Assembly: GCA_024803745.1 (NCBI GenBank)
Contig: JANJXV010000037.1
Span: 8,705,501 to 8,769,500 of the forward strand
DNA: 64,000 nt
Origin: Megascapheus bottae
Lineage: Eukaryota > Chordata > Mammalia > Rodentia > Geomyidae
Direction of reading: 5' to 3'
Part shown: one piece after another, positions 50,520-60,009 of the stretch
How positions within the stretch are numbered: the first letter of the stretch is position 1
How the letters are laid out: every line of letters begins with the position of its first letter
The notes under the pieces: generated by a model
What the model saw: the letters and a program-made list of their open reading frames with translations, nothing else
What the model was told of the DNA's origin: nothing
Databases searched by the model: none
Translations under genes and position numbers: made by a program

Positions 50520-50850
50520 ATGTTTATTTTCATCCCAAATTCATATGTTGAAAACTTAATCATCAACATCAAGATATTAGTTGTCTTGAGGCCTTTGGGG
50601 GACAATTAGATGATGCATGTGGAGCCATTGTGACTGCATTAGCACCCAGAGAGATGCTTTGTCCCTTCTACCATGTCTGGACAATGAAAAGGCACCTTCT
50701 ATGAACCATGAAGTGGGCCTATGACATGGTAGACATTTAATATGAGAGCACTTTGATCTTGGTCTTCCCAGACTCTAGAAGTGCAAGGAATATGTGTCTG
50801 TTATTCAGAAGCCACTAAGCTATAGCAAGCCAAATAAACTGGGACTTTCT
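50520..50850 (+). repeat. MaLR/MLT1-like LTR
   Basis: CCAAATTCATATGTTGAAAACTTAATC, TTGAGGCCTTTGGGGGACAATTAGATGATG, TTGATCTTGGTCTTCCCAGACTCTAG and CAGAAGCCACTAAGC match an MLT1/MST-type LTR in forward order. It is opposite in orientation to the LTR at 45175. Confidence 0.75.
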
Positions 50851-50854
50851 CATG

Positions 50855-51390
50855 AAACCTATCCACTACATAAAATGGATAGAGGACATTGAAGACACAT
50901 GAACCACACTGTCTACTCTGTCTAACATAAATACCTTCTCTATAGTCACAGCTGGCTGGGCCTACCAGACACCCTCACATGATACACTGGCCAGGATCTT
51001 CCTCTGGGGCCTGATAGGAGAAAAAGACTGAGTTGAGCAATCAGACCTTTTCCTTTGTAACTCTCATAAGGAGAATCAGCAGTTTGCAGTGTGTGAGGGA
51101 CATGTTTTACCTGCCCAGTACTCAATTCATATTTTTTCCGATCATACCGCAATAGTCCTTGGGAAACATACCTCCACTTCTTGCAGTCCTGTATTTTAGG
51201 TGAGCTTGTCCCTCGCCACAGAGCCTGGAAGGGAGCCCCAATTCCAGTCTTGCTTATCAATAGATTGTTTCCTTGGTTTACAATAATGAATTTAGGAGGG
51301 AAAAGTGAATTAATTGAGGTGCTTTCCAGCCTGTCTACTCAAACAAATACCCATAAAAAGTGCTTTAAGCAAGATAAAAAACAGGGTTTT
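50855..51390. other. Unique sequence, no gene seen
   Basis: No repeat recognised. The 104-residue minus frame (50946-51260) has no recognised domain. Confidence 0.4.
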
Positions 51391-51395
51391 TTTTG

Positions 51396-51800
51396 ACCAG
51401 GAGTTTGGCCCAGTGGTAGAGTGCATGAAAACCTGGGTTCAGGGGCCGGGAGTTTGGCCTAGTGGTTAAAGTGCTTGCCTAGCATGCATGAAGACCCGGG
51501 TTCGGTTCCTCGGTACCACATATATAGAAAAAAGCCGGAAGTGGTGCTGAGGCTCAAGTGGTAGAGCTCTAGCCTTGAGAAAGTCCAAGGACAGTGGTCA
51601 GGCCCTGAGCTCAAGCCCAGGACTGGCAAAAAAAAAAAAAAAAGAAAAAAAAAGAAAGAAAACCTGGGTTCAATTCCTCAGTACTACTTACATAGAAAAA
51701 GCTGGAAGTGGTACGGTGGCTCAAGTGGTAGAGTGCTAGCCTTGAGAAAGCCTGAGGACAGTGCTCAGGCCCTGAGTTCAAGCCCCAGGACTAGTTTTTG
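51396..51800 (+). repeat. Older IDL-Geo SINE split by a young IDL-Geo SINE
   Basis: The host copy runs GACCAGGAGTTTGGCCCAGTGGTAGAG to 51441, then resumes at 51658 with AACCTGGGTTCAATTCC and continues through a complete right monomer to CCCCAGGACTAG. The insertion is in its left-monomer B box. Confidence 0.95.
51442..51657 (+). repeat. IDL-Geo dimeric SINE, young nested copy with TSD
   Basis: A complete young-type dimer with a long A/G-interrupted tail. GAAAACCTGGGTTCA at 51427-51441 and 51658-51672 is a perfect 15-base target-site duplication lying in the host SINE. Confidence 0.98.
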
Positions 51801-52235
51801 TTTTTTTTTTTCTTTTTTTGTCACATCCAAGTGAATATAACAGCACTACTTCACCCAGGTCCTAGGAGTACAAGCTCTTTCTGTCGTTTTGCTCTGACTG
51901 CTCTGGGGGTGACTCTTATTCTCCCCTCAACAATGTTACCACTAGCCAGAACACATTCCAATAGCTAGAATTTAGTCCTAACCCACATCTGGTTTAGGTA
52001 TGGTTTAGGGAAGCCATATTGCCAGCTGAAATATTTTACCTCATTAGAGAAAGAGAATAGCTACTGGGAGACAACTAGTGCCATAACAGCCTACTCATAA
52101 AGTTATGGGAAAGTCTGCCCAAAATTGAAGTTAACATTCTGGAAAGAAGAGATTTGGGATAGTAAAGGCAATCTTGGGGCCCACAGACTCAGCCATGAGT
52201 CTGGCTCTATCTTTCATGCTTCATATTATAAGCCC
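51801..52235. other. Unique sequence, no gene seen
   Basis: A T run follows the SINE at about 51800-51820. Nothing else is recognised. Confidence 0.4.
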
Positions 52236-52239
52236 AAAT

Positions 52240-52380
52240 CTTTTCTTCCTTCCTTTTTTCCTTCTTTTCTTCCTTACTTCTTGACTCACTCCCCTCTTTG
52301 TCCTTTCTTTCTTCCTTCCTTTCTCTCCCTCCCTCCCTCCTTCCTTCTCTCCTTCCCTCTCCTACCTCCCCGCCTCTCTC
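52240..52380. repeat. Pyrimidine-rich (TTCC/CCCT)n tract
   Basis: Imperfect CTTCC/CTCCC repeat at the tail side of the following minus-strand SINE. Confidence 0.9.
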
Positions 52381-52383
52381 GAC

Positions 52384-52566
52384 AGTCCTAGGGCTTGAAC
52401 TCAGGGCCTGGGCACTGTCCTTGGGCTTTCTCAAGACCAGTGCTCTACCACTTGAGAGTCACGGCACCACTTCTGGCTTTTTCTGTGTATGTGATACTGA
52501 GGAATCGAACCCAGGGCTTCATGCATGCTAGGTAAGCATTCTACCACTAGGTCACACTTGTGGCCC
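52384..52566 (-). repeat. IDL-Geo dimeric SINE, older type
   Basis: The reversed right monomer (GTCCTAGGGCTTGAACTCAGG) and left monomer (GGAATCGAACCCAGGGC...CTACCACTAGGTC) are intact but diverged. It is flanked on both sides by pyrimidine repeats. Confidence 0.92.
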
Positions 52567-52567
52567 T

Positions 52568-52661
52568 TTTTCCTTCCTTCCTTCCTTCCTTTCTTCCTTC
52601 CTTCCTTCCTTCCTTCCTTCCTTCCTTCCTTCCTTCCTTCCTTCCTTCCTTCCTTCCTTCG
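52568..52661. repeat. (TTCC)n microsatellite
   Basis: About 23 TTCC units with one TTTC interruption. Confidence 0.97.
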
Positions 52662-52664
52662 TTT

Positions 52665-53090
52665 TGCTCTGACTAATTCATGGCATAAACAGAACGATAA
52701 AAGATCATAAAAAGAGAACAAAAGAGCCACAAAGAAGCCAAACTCATGAAGAAACAAGAAACTCAGGACAGAAAAGCTAAATGCAAAAGCTTAGAAAAGC
52801 AGAGTGCGAGTGCCTGTGATTGGTAAGAGGGGAAAAGTCAGATATACAAGGAAGTGAAAATACCTGAGTTGCCACTGTGTCCCCACAAGGTCCTTTCTCC
52901 ACGTCACTTTGAGGTCCAAATCACTGTACCACCTAGTGCTTCTACAGTCTGTGGAAAGTTACATTATTGTTCAAAATCGTTGCTGTCCCTCCTTTGAGTG
53001 CCTTTTCAAGGTGAAATATCCTTCCCATTAATGGCAAGCTGAGCCATATGATTAGATATGACTAATAAAATGTGAAGGAAGTATTTTATG
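52665..53090. other. Unique sequence, no gene seen
   Basis: No repeat or exon recognised. Confidence 0.4.
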
Positions 53091-53094
53091 AATA

Positions 53095-53180
53095 TTTTAT
53101 TAGAATGCATTTGTTGTACAAAGGGGTTTCATTTAGGCATTTCCATACTTGTAACTCATCAACCATACCTTATCCCACCC
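53095..53180 (-). repeat. L1-like 3' end repeat, copy C
   Basis: TTGTTGTACAAAGGGGTTTCATTTAGGC is the reverse complement of the AACCCCTTTGTACAAC end of this family. The T/A-rich left edge is its A-rich terminus. Confidence 0.65.
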
Positions 53181-53189
53181 ATTATTCTT

Positions 53190-53385
53190 TTTTGTTTGCC
53201 AGTCCTGGGCTTGAGCTCAGGGCCTGAGCACTGTCCTTGGGCTTTCTCAAGGCTAGAGCTCTACCACTTGAGCCTCAGCACCACTTCCGGCTTTTTTTTC
53301 TATGTATGTGGTACCAAGGAATCGAACCCGGGTCTTCATGCATGCTAGGCAAGTACTTTAACCACTTGGCCAAACTCCCGGCCTC
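53190..53385 (-). repeat. IDL-Geo dimeric SINE, young copy with TSD
   Basis: A full dimer. CACCCATTATTCTT at 53176-53189 and 53386-53399 is a perfect 14-base target-site duplication. Confidence 0.96.
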
Positions 53386-53399
53386 CACCCATTATTCTT

Positions 53400-53553
53400 G
53401 TTAAGGTATTCCTCACTTTTGAAACAAGTTCAACATGTCTCATTCTGTTTGGTTGGTTTTTGTTTTGTTTTGCTTTGCTTTGCTTTATATATGTTGCTGT
53501 TGATATTGGGGCTTGAACTCAGGTAAGGACACTGACTCTTAGTCATTTTTCGT
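53400..53553. other. Unique DNA with (TTTG/TTTGC)n and an ID-like scrap
   Basis: A TTTTG/CTTTG pentamer repeat lies at 53456-53487. GATATTGGGGCTTGAACTCAGG near 53500 looks like a reversed ID/right-monomer end. Confidence 0.45.
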
Positions 53554-53554
53554 T

Positions 53555-53785
53555 TCCTTTTTGTCAACTGTGGCACTTGAACTCAGAGCTTGGGCACTGT
53601 CTCTGAGCCTCTTTGTGCTCAAGGCTACCACTTGAGTCACAATGCCACTTCTGTTTTTAATATGTTTAACTGGAGATAAGAGTCTCACCAGGACTTTCTG
53701 CCTGGGCTGGCTTTGAACCATGATCTTTAGATCTCAGCCTTCTGAGTAGCTAACATTACAGGTGTGAATCACTGGTGCCAGAGTA
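53555..53785 (-). repeat. Composite SINE
   Basis: The reversed right monomer, linker (TGTTTAACTGGAGATAAGAG) and head (CAGCCTTCTGAGTAGC...ATTACAGGTGTG) are all present. Confidence 0.9.
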
Positions 53786-53949
53786 CAGTCTCTCTTAGCC
53801 TTTTCACTCAAACTTGCATTGTACCATTTGAGCTACACATCCACTTTCATCATTGTTCTGCTTTTATGTAGACATAGAAAGGACTTATCCTCATTCATCC
53901 TCTTCATTCACCTTCCCCTGTGAAGGGAATCTTTAAGAACTAGTATGCT

Positions 53950-54163
53950 TGGGCCAGGAGTTTGGCCTAGTGGTAGAGTGCTTTCCTAGCATGCACGAAG
54001 CCCTGGATTCGATTCCTCTGTACCTCATATACATAAAAAGCAAGACATGGTTCTGTGACTCAAGTTGTAGAGTGCTAGCCTTGAGAAAGCCCAAGGACAG
54101 TGCCCAGGCCCTGAGCTCAAGCCCCAGGGCTGGCAAAAACAAAGCAAAATAATAATAAAAAAA
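53950..54163 (+). repeat. IDL-Geo dimeric SINE, older type with TSD
   Basis: AGGAGTTTGGCCTAGTGGTAGAGTGC and a full right monomer with an AAT-rich tail. AACTAGTATGCT occurs at 53938-53949 and 54164-54175. Confidence 0.94.
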
Positions 54164-54179
54164 AACTAGTATGCTCTTC

Positions 54180-54358
54180 TATTGGCCTAGATTCCAGGGT
54201 AAACCGAATAATTTCATGGTCTTAGGTAGAGGTTGTTTTTTTTGTTGTTGTTGTTGTTGTTTTTCAGAATTCTTGTAAGGAAAAAAAAGCAGAAATAATT
54301 TGATTTTGACTTCCTGAATTTAAGGATGTTTCAGGTTTGTACATGCTGCCCCAGTGAC
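54180..54358. other. Unique sequence with a (TTG)n run
   Basis: (GTT)n at 54242-54261. Nothing else is recognised. Confidence 0.45.
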
Positions 54359-54413
54359 AATGATGACAATGATATGATGACGATGATGATGATGATGATG
54401 ATGATGATGATAG
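54359..54413. repeat. (GAT)n microsatellite
   Basis: GATGAC variants followed by about ten ATG/GAT units; it yields an Ile run on the minus strand. Confidence 0.95.
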
Positions 54414-54481
54414 AATGAAACATAAATTTGTGTAGCACCCCAAAGACTGTTACATATTTGCTTGCTTTAAATTCACAACCA

Positions 54482-54588
54482 GGGCTGGGCGCCACTGGCT
54501 CATGCCTGTAATCCTCACTACTCAGGAGCCTGAGATAAGAGGGTGGAGATTCATAGACAGCCTGGGCACAAAAGATCATTGCACCTTT

Positions 54589-54640
<52 letters not shown>

Positions 54641-54990
54641 TTATGCCAGTTGTGGGGCTTGAATTCAGGGCCTGAGCACTGCCCCTGGACTTTTCTCAAG
54701 GCTACAGTTCTACCACTTGAGTTACAGCACCACTTCCAACTTTTTTCTATGTATGTGGTACCAAGGAATCAAACCCAGGCTTTTGTGCATGCTAGGCAAA
54801 CACTCTACACTAGGCCAAACTCCCGGCCCCAAGATCATGAGACTCTTATCTCCAAATAGCCGCCAGAAAACTGGAAGTGGCACTGTGGCTCAAGTGGTAA
54901 AGCATTAGCCTTGAGCTGAAGGGCTCAAAGACAATGCCCAGGCCCAGAGTTCAAGCCCCACGAATGACCAAAAACAAAACAAAAAAATTC
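54482..54990 (+). repeat. Composite SINE split by an IDL-Geo insertion
   Basis: The head (GGCTCATGCCTGTAATCCTCACTACTC) runs to about 54579. The linker and right monomer resume at 54831 with GAGACTCTTATCTCCAAATAGCC and continue to CCAGAGTTCAAGCCCC plus an A-rich tail. Confidence 0.93.
54580..54830 (-). repeat. IDL-Geo dimeric SINE with (CTAT)n tail, nested
   Basis: AAGATCAT at 54572-54579 and 54831-54838 bounds the insertion. It holds the (CTAT)n microsatellite (54587-54641) in place of the poly-T and a full minus-strand dimer (54642-54830). Confidence 0.93.
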
Positions 54991-54999
54991 ACAACCAGT

Positions 55000-55135
55000 T
55001 AGGGGAAATAAAAAAAATTAATAATAGCTTGCAACTGTTACCACTGTTTTACATATAGGGAGACTAGAGATGAGTAAATTGAAGGGACTTTTACAAAAAA
55101 GAAATAGCAGTGTTGAACTTTGAACTCGATAGATG
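55000..55135 (-). repeat. MIR SINE fragment
   Basis: GCAACTGTTACCACTGTTTTACATATAGGGAGACTAGAGATGAG follows the reversed MIR core, strongly decayed. Confidence 0.6.
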
Positions 55136-55139
55136 TTAA

Positions 55140-55370
55140 TACTTAGGCCGCGCCACCAGTCTCGGACTTTACAAACTGCAGAGATGACACTGCACCTTTG
55201 TTTTTTGTTTGCTTGTTTGTTCATTTTGTTTTTGTCCTCTCATTGTGCCTGTCCCATCTGCTTCCTCATTTGGGGAGGTATCCATAGTAGACACAGTGGG
55301 CACCTTCTTCCACATCAGATGCTGAGAGGGGTAGACAGAGACAGCATTGATTTGAATCAAAGGTGAATGC
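55140..55370. other. Unique sequence, no gene seen
   Basis: AGGCCGCGCCACC at 55146 is a local CpG spot. No repeat is recognised. Confidence 0.4.
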
Positions 55371-55371
55371 A

Positions 55372-55525
55372 TGAATATATGACTAAGTGAATGGATGCAT
55401 GAATGGATGGGTGGATGATCGGTAAATGAGCAGTTGGATTTGTAGTAGGTAAATGAATGGGTAGGTAGGCTGATGGATGACAAATGGATGGCTCTCCTGT
55501 ATGGATGCATGGAAAGATGGGTGGT
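55372..55525. repeat. Degenerate (TGGA/TGAA)n minisatellite-like tract
   Basis: GAATGGATGCATGAATGGATGGGTGG-type units spread over about 150 bases with many changes. Frames on the minus strand (His/Pro/Ser-rich) arise from it. Confidence 0.75.
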
Positions 55526-55739
55526 TTTACGTGGTCTGAGGCGTTCTCTCCAAGTCTGAAAAGTGCATACAAATGGCTGATACTCCACAACCTCGAACAA
55601 CTCATCTCATACGTAGCCAACGTGTTAACCCTATCTGCCCAAGTATTTTACTATTTTCTCCTTTCCAAAGCATAGAATTCCTTTGACCTATAGCTTGCCC
55701 ATCTCTCCTCAGCAGCTTACCATTCACGTTTCACTTCCC

Positions 55740-55890
55740 TTGTCTATACCTCCATTTTTTCATCTGTAAAAAGAGATGAATATAGCATGTCCTTTATAGG
55801 GATTTTTGTGGGAATAGAATAATATAGAAATCATTTAGTAAAGCGCCTAACATGCCATACATTTTCAATAAATAATAACTACATTATTGT
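55740..55890 (+). repeat. MIR SINE 3' half relic
   Basis: CTCCATTTTTTCATCTGTAAAAAGAGATG, AGTAAAGCGCCTAACATGCC and TTTTCAATAAATAATAAC match the MIR 3' half. Confidence 0.85.
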
Positions 55891-55894
55891 TACT

Positions 55895-56250
55895 CTCTAA
55901 AGTTCAGGATGGTTGCCTGTGGGAGTCAAAATCCCCACCAAGCATGCCATATTGTGATTGCGGTCTTTAGCCCTTTTTCATTAGTAGTGGAATCTGCAAT
56001 AATACAATAACCTTTATTTTATTACACAGCCCTTGGAAATTGAAGGTTTTATCCGTGTCAATTAATTCCTTCGTAACCCACGTTGGCAGTGACAATCAGA
56101 ATATCAAAATGTCTCAGAGGATTCCTAGGAGAGCTGAGGCTCTTCACCACAAGACCGCCCTGGGTGACAGACCAGCCGGAAGTGAACAGTTACTACGTTT
56201 CACAGGAAGGGGGACTCTTCGGAAATGCTAATAAAATCAACCTGCAAGGC
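55895..56250. promoter_or_regulatory. Candidate conserved non-coding element
   Basis: Repeat-free, with TTTATCCGTGTCAATTAATTCC (56048-56069, a TAATTA-type palindrome AATTAATT) and CGTAACCCACGTTGGC just downstream. Motif evidence only. Confidence 0.3.
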
Positions 56251-56555
56251 AAACTTGAAGCTTCTTGCGCAGTGATCACAGAAGTTCTCCCAGAGCTAGG
56301 ACTCTGCTCTGGGGAAACCAGAGGCCCTGATTCCTTTCCTAGTTGGCCTGGGAGTGGCAGGAAGGAGCAGTCTTTCCTCCGCACATGGTAGCTGCTGAAT
56401 GAGGTTGTTGAGGCGCAGCCAGCCCAGGAGGACCAGTCTAACTCCAGCTCCCAGGTCTCTACCCAAGGAGTGAGAAGGCCTTATCAAAGCAGGATTGAGA
56501 CAAGACCTATCTGGAGGGTCGAGGAGCTACCTAATACCTAGCATCTAACTTCTGA
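56251..56555. other. Unique sequence, no gene seen
   Basis: Antiparallel short frames (56083-56391, 56193-56487) lack domains. Confidence 0.4.
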
Positions 56556-56559
56556 GACA

Positions 56560-56655
56560 CAGCTCAGGACATCTACCAGAGCCAGGCTACTTCAGTTCAA
56601 ATCTCACTTTCTATTTGTGTGGCTTTGTGCCCATTACCTAACCTTGCATGCTCTG
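56560..56655 (+). repeat. MIR SINE fragment
   Basis: GGCTACTTCAGTTCAAATCTCAC and TTGTGTGGCTTTGTGCCCATTACCTAACCTTGC match the MIR core. (GTTT)n follows at 56660-56683. Confidence 0.7.
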
Positions 56656-56689
56656 CTCTTTTGTTTGTTTGTTTGTTTGTTTATAAAGT

Positions 56690-56775
56690 GTACCTACCGC
56701 TTAGGAGGCTGGGACAAGAGGATACGTTAGAGGCCAGCCTGGCCTACAAACCCAGAATTTGTCTGTAATTACAAA
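56690..56775 (+). repeat. B1-like SINE fragment
   Basis: CCGCTTAGGAGGCTGGGACAAGAGG and AGAGGCCAGCCTGGCCTACAAACCC are B1/Alu text. Confidence 0.75.
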
Positions 56776-56779
56776 AACA

Positions 56780-56918
56780 ACCAAATTGACTGGGATAAAC
56801 AGGGGAGAACATTGGAAGGTGTGACATTGATAAAGATGTATCATACTCATAAACTGGCATGTTGACTTGAAACCCCTTTGTACAACTACTTCAAGATAAT
56901 AATTAAAAAGGACAGTAA
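56780..56918 (+). repeat. L1-like 3' end repeat, copy D
   Basis: GGTGTGACATTGATAAAGATGTATCATACTC, TGTTGACTTGAAACCCCTTTGTACAACTACTTC and AATAATTAAAAAG. It is the clearest plus-strand copy after 16326. Confidence 0.75.
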
Positions 56919-56929
56919 AAAATGAGGCA

Positions 56930-57178
56930 GTTCTCTCTGGGAAAAGCCTGTATTTCACTCTTGAGGTGCTGCCTCCATATCAACAGATTCTGAGGACTCT
57001 GGCTATGTGCCAACTATGGAACAGGCCAGGCCAGCATATAGATATATTTTTCTAATTGTAATTATAATTTGAGACTTCACCCTAAGACTTTGCTTTGAGT
57101 CATAAAGCAACAAATTGTAGGATAAAGATATGATTCCCCAGGCTGAAAAAAAATGACAAAATAAACTAATAATGACCA
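56930..57178. other. AT-rich unique sequence
   Basis: No repeat or exon recognised. Confidence 0.4.
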
Positions 57179-57180
57179 TT

Positions 57181-57418
57181 GTTTTGGCTGGTTGTGGGAT
57201 TTGAATTCAGGATCTGGGCAGTCTCTCTGAGCTTCTTTGTTCTCAAGGTTAGCATTCTACCACTTTAGCCACGGCAGCACTTCTGGTTTTTGCGTGGTTA
57301 ATTGGAGACAAGAGTCTCACAGGGCTTTTCTATATGGGCTAGCTTCAAACAGTGATCCTCAGGTCTCAGCCTCCTGAATAGCTAAGATTACAGCTGTGAG
57401 CCATCAGTGCCTGGCTGA
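57181..57418 (-). repeat. Composite SINE
   Basis: Reversed right monomer (GGTTGTGGGATTTGAATTCAGG), linker (CGTGGTTAATTGGAGACAAG) and head (CAGCCTCCTGAATAGCTAAG). Confidence 0.9.
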
Positions 57419-57429
57419 TAAAACCAATT

Positions 57430-57545
57430 TTTAAAAATAAAAACAGTATCTACTTCTTAGGATTGCATGTAGAGTTAATGAAAAATAATTAGAAAGCACT
57501 TAGAACCGTGTCTGGCATATGGAAAATATTGCAAGTATTTGCTGG
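57430..57545 (+). repeat. MIR SINE 3' half relic
   Basis: TACTTCTTAGGATTGCATGTAGAG and AAAGCACTTAGAACCGTGTCTGGCATATGG match the MIR 3' half. Confidence 0.82.
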
Positions 57546-57599
57546 TCGTCCATTCGTCCTTATGTTCCTTCCTTCCGGCATGGGTACATTCTTTCAGCT

Positions 57600-58065
57600 A
57601 GCACTCGTGCATGCACCCAGTGAGATTCCTATCCGAACAGATGAGCCATATTCACAAAGGTGTATTAGTATCAAGGTTAGGTTTAAAGTGCTTCCAGGGG
57701 TACCTGGAGAAGTTGTCCTGTCCTCTACTTTGTTCAGCAAATCTCCAATCACTTTCTTGGCTGCTTGTTTCCCTCCTCTCTCCCCAGAAAACTCTTACTC
57801 ATCCTTCAAGACCCAGTTCAGTGATTATCCCCAAGGAGAAATTTTCCCAACTTCCCAGCATAACTCCTGCCTATTTGTTTAATGAGAAAATGATTGATGC
57901 AATGAATAAAGGCTCCCTATGCTCTTTGTTTGTGTTAATATCATAGTCCGTATCACTTTATAAAAGCTGCACACACTTCTCCTGCCTAGAACATTCTTTC
58001 CCACATGGGTAGTCTGTTCCTATTTATCCTTCATGCCTTGGTTTAGAAATCACTTCTTCCTGGGG
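57600..58065 (+). repeat. L2 LINE 3' region relic
   Basis: TACTCATCCTTCAAGACCCAGTTCAG, CTCCTGCCTAGAACATTCTTTCCC and TCCTTCATGCCTTGGTTTAGAAATCACTTCTTCC are L2-type phrases. They are repeated, so two L2 pieces may abut. The 124-residue frame at 57508-57882 lies in this DNA and is not a gene. Confidence 0.7.
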
Positions 58066-58099
58066 AGGAAAAAATTGGGGGGTTGCAGTTGGAACCAGT

Positions 58100-58245
58100 G
58101 TGGAGAAAAATGGCTGGGTGTGGTGGTCCATGCCTGATTTTAAAGCTGTACAGGAAGGCACTAATACAAGGACTGTGGTCCAGGCCATACCAGACATAAA
58201 GCAAGACCCTATCTCATAAATAAGCAACACAACGAAAGCTGGCGG
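58100..58245 (+). repeat. B1-like SINE
   Basis: GGCTGGGTGTGGTGGTCCATGCCTG is classic 7SL/Alu head text. A diverged body and an A-rich end follow. Confidence 0.75.
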
Positions 58246-58249
58246 AGTA

Positions 58250-58790
58250 GAAAGCTTGCCTAGAAGGAACTTCATACAAGAAGCTTTTCTCCCTTTCCCG
58301 TGGTGATCTTGCTGACTGTGGCTTTCCCAGCACAGTCACGTCACTGCAAGTGTCTCCAGTATTAATGGTGCCTCTGGAAGGTTTTGCAGGTTCCACAGTC
58401 GTGTGGAGCAGCCCCTCCCTGGTTGGTGCTCAGTGCCCAACAGGCCCACAAGGAGTGTCTGGTGATGGACAAGCCAGGACTCTGTGTCTGGGGTTCCCCC
58501 CCCCCTGCCTCCATTGCCACCCTGGGCCCCTGCAGGTGAACAGGGGTATGGCAGGCTCTCTCCCTCCTCCATTTTGGAGGTTTCCTGCATGGAAGCTCTT
58601 GGAGCACCCGTGGTAATGGATGGAGTAGGTGGCACAGGGTGCAGAGTGCCCAGGGAAGGTTCCCTGAGCCTCCAAGTCAGAAAGCCACTGCTCCCTCTCA
58701 TCCTGATGACACGAGGCTCTTCTTGGAGGCAGGCAGGTCCCACTCATTCGTTCCCCTGCTCTGGCCAAAGACTCCTGAAGTTCCTGCTTG
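58250..58790. other. GC-rich unique sequence, no gene assigned
   Basis: Multiple frames of 80-135 residues on both strands (58336-58743 minus, 58484-58837 plus) overlap. Pro/Gly/Ser-rich, no domain recognised. A C run lies at 58498-58505. Confidence 0.4.
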
Positions 58791-58794
58791 TAAA

Positions 58795-59010
58795 CACGGA
58801 GCAGACTGTTTCAAAGTCCAGTCTCATTTCCCATTAGCTGTGTGGCTTTAGGAAGATTACTCACTCATTCTGAGCTTCATTTCCCCTGAGTTGAAGGATA
58901 ATACCTCACAAGGGAGAGCTGGGGATTAAATGAAACTAACATGTGGACGGCTGCTGGCATTGAGGGAATGTTCGTGCTGTGTTTGCTGCTATTATTACTC
59001 ATTATCTTGT
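58795..59010 (+). repeat. MIR SINE relic, nearly full length
   Basis: AGCTGTGTGGCTTTAGGAAGATTACTCACTCATTCTGAGCTTC, GGGGATTAAATGAAAC and a later GCTATTATTACTCATTATC follow the MIR order. Confidence 0.9.
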
Positions 59011-59260
59011 CACAGTCAGGTGGGAACTCAAAGCAGATGTGTACCATGGCACGGATCCATCCCCACCTCAACCCAGCCCCTTGTGGAGGCCCACAGAAAA
59101 ACAGGAGTTTGTCAGAACTGCAATCTGGCATCAGAAGCAGAAACTTCAGTGTTCTCCCAACAATGTTCTTCTACCGTGTTGTCAGCAATATATCACTGTC
59201 TGAGAACTTGTCTCATTCCTTTCCTGGATAGCTGGAGACTGCATCCAGCCAGCCCAGGGT
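59011..59260. other. Unique sequence, no gene seen
   Basis: No repeat recognised; the overlapping frames lack domains. Confidence 0.4.
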
Positions 59261-59264
59261 AAAT

Positions 59265-59365
59265 CTGGACTCACCCTCTGATTGTATGGGCACAGGCAAC
59301 TTGCCTAGCCTCTCTGAGTTTCTCTTCCTCCTTCTATAAGGTGGAAATAATCACCATGAGACGGT
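59265..59365 (+). repeat. MIR SINE fragment
   Basis: GGGCACAGGCAACTTGCCTAGCCTCTCTGAGTTTCTC and TATAAGGTGGAAATAATCACC match the MIR core. Confidence 0.85.
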
Positions 59366-59712
59366 CAGGAAATGCAGGAGAGCCCCCAGGACATGGTGGG
59401 CTGGGAGTCCGGTGTGTCACTGTGATCATTTTCCTAGCAAATCTAGATGGATGGCTGTTGGGAATGGGGAAGAGAAAGGTAAACGTGTTTCTGAGAGAGA
59501 ATGTGTGCTCTTCTCCACGTCCGGGGTCCACATTATTCCTATCTCAGGCTTGGGGACTAGCCCCCCCCCCCCTCAGTGGAATGTTGCTCCTATTCCCTTT
59601 CTCTTGCACCTCCTCCCTCTCCCTTCCTCCAAGCCTTCCTCTTCCTGGAGTCTCTCACAGGAAGCACTGATCTCAGCGTCTGGGGCTGAAAACTGCTCCT
59701 TGCCCTTCACTT
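59366..59712. other. Unique sequence with a C run
   Basis: A C run of about 11 lies at 59562-59573. Frames of about 100 residues (59341-59714) lack domains. Confidence 0.4.
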
Positions 59713-59715
59713 GAG

Positions 59716-59858
59716 AGGATGGGTGAGGTTGAGAGAGATGGAGGAGAGTGATGTAAGGGGTGACATCGGTCAAGATGCATTGCGGTCTTGACCTGACATG
59801 TCGAATTGAAACCCTTCTGTACAACTACTTAAAATCATAATAATTTTTTTAAAGTTTG
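59716..59858 (+). repeat. L1-like 3' end repeat, copy E
   Basis: GGGGTGACATCGGTCAAGATGCATTGCG, ATGTCGAATTGAAACCCTTCTGTACAACTACTTAAAATC and an A/T-rich end. Confidence 0.75.
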
Positions 59859-59950
59859 TTTTCATTCTGGACTTTGTGCAATGCAGTGCTTACCTAAAAA
59901 CCTGAGAAACTCCCCAGGCTGGCTTGCTTCTGCCTTCCACAGTCTGCTCT

Positions 59951-59954
<4 letters not shown>

Positions 59955-60005
<51 letters not shown>
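59955..60005. repeat. (GT)n microsatellite
   Basis: About 25 uninterrupted GT units. Confidence 0.98.
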
Positions 60006-60006
<1 letters not shown>

Positions 60007-60009
60007 CAG

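Noticed and set aside
45175..50850. Endogenous retrovirus with paired LTRs
   Set aside because: The two LTRs are in opposite orientation, of old MaLR type and separated by unique DNA without retroviral genes.
53088..53348. Recurring peptide such as LGLSSGPEHCPWTFSRLELYHL in many frames
   Set aside because: It is the translation of the minus-strand IDL-Geo SINE, seen at nearly every copy; not a protein family.
57508..57946. 124- and 111-residue plus frames
   Set aside because: They fall mostly in an L2 3' region relic and a MIR.
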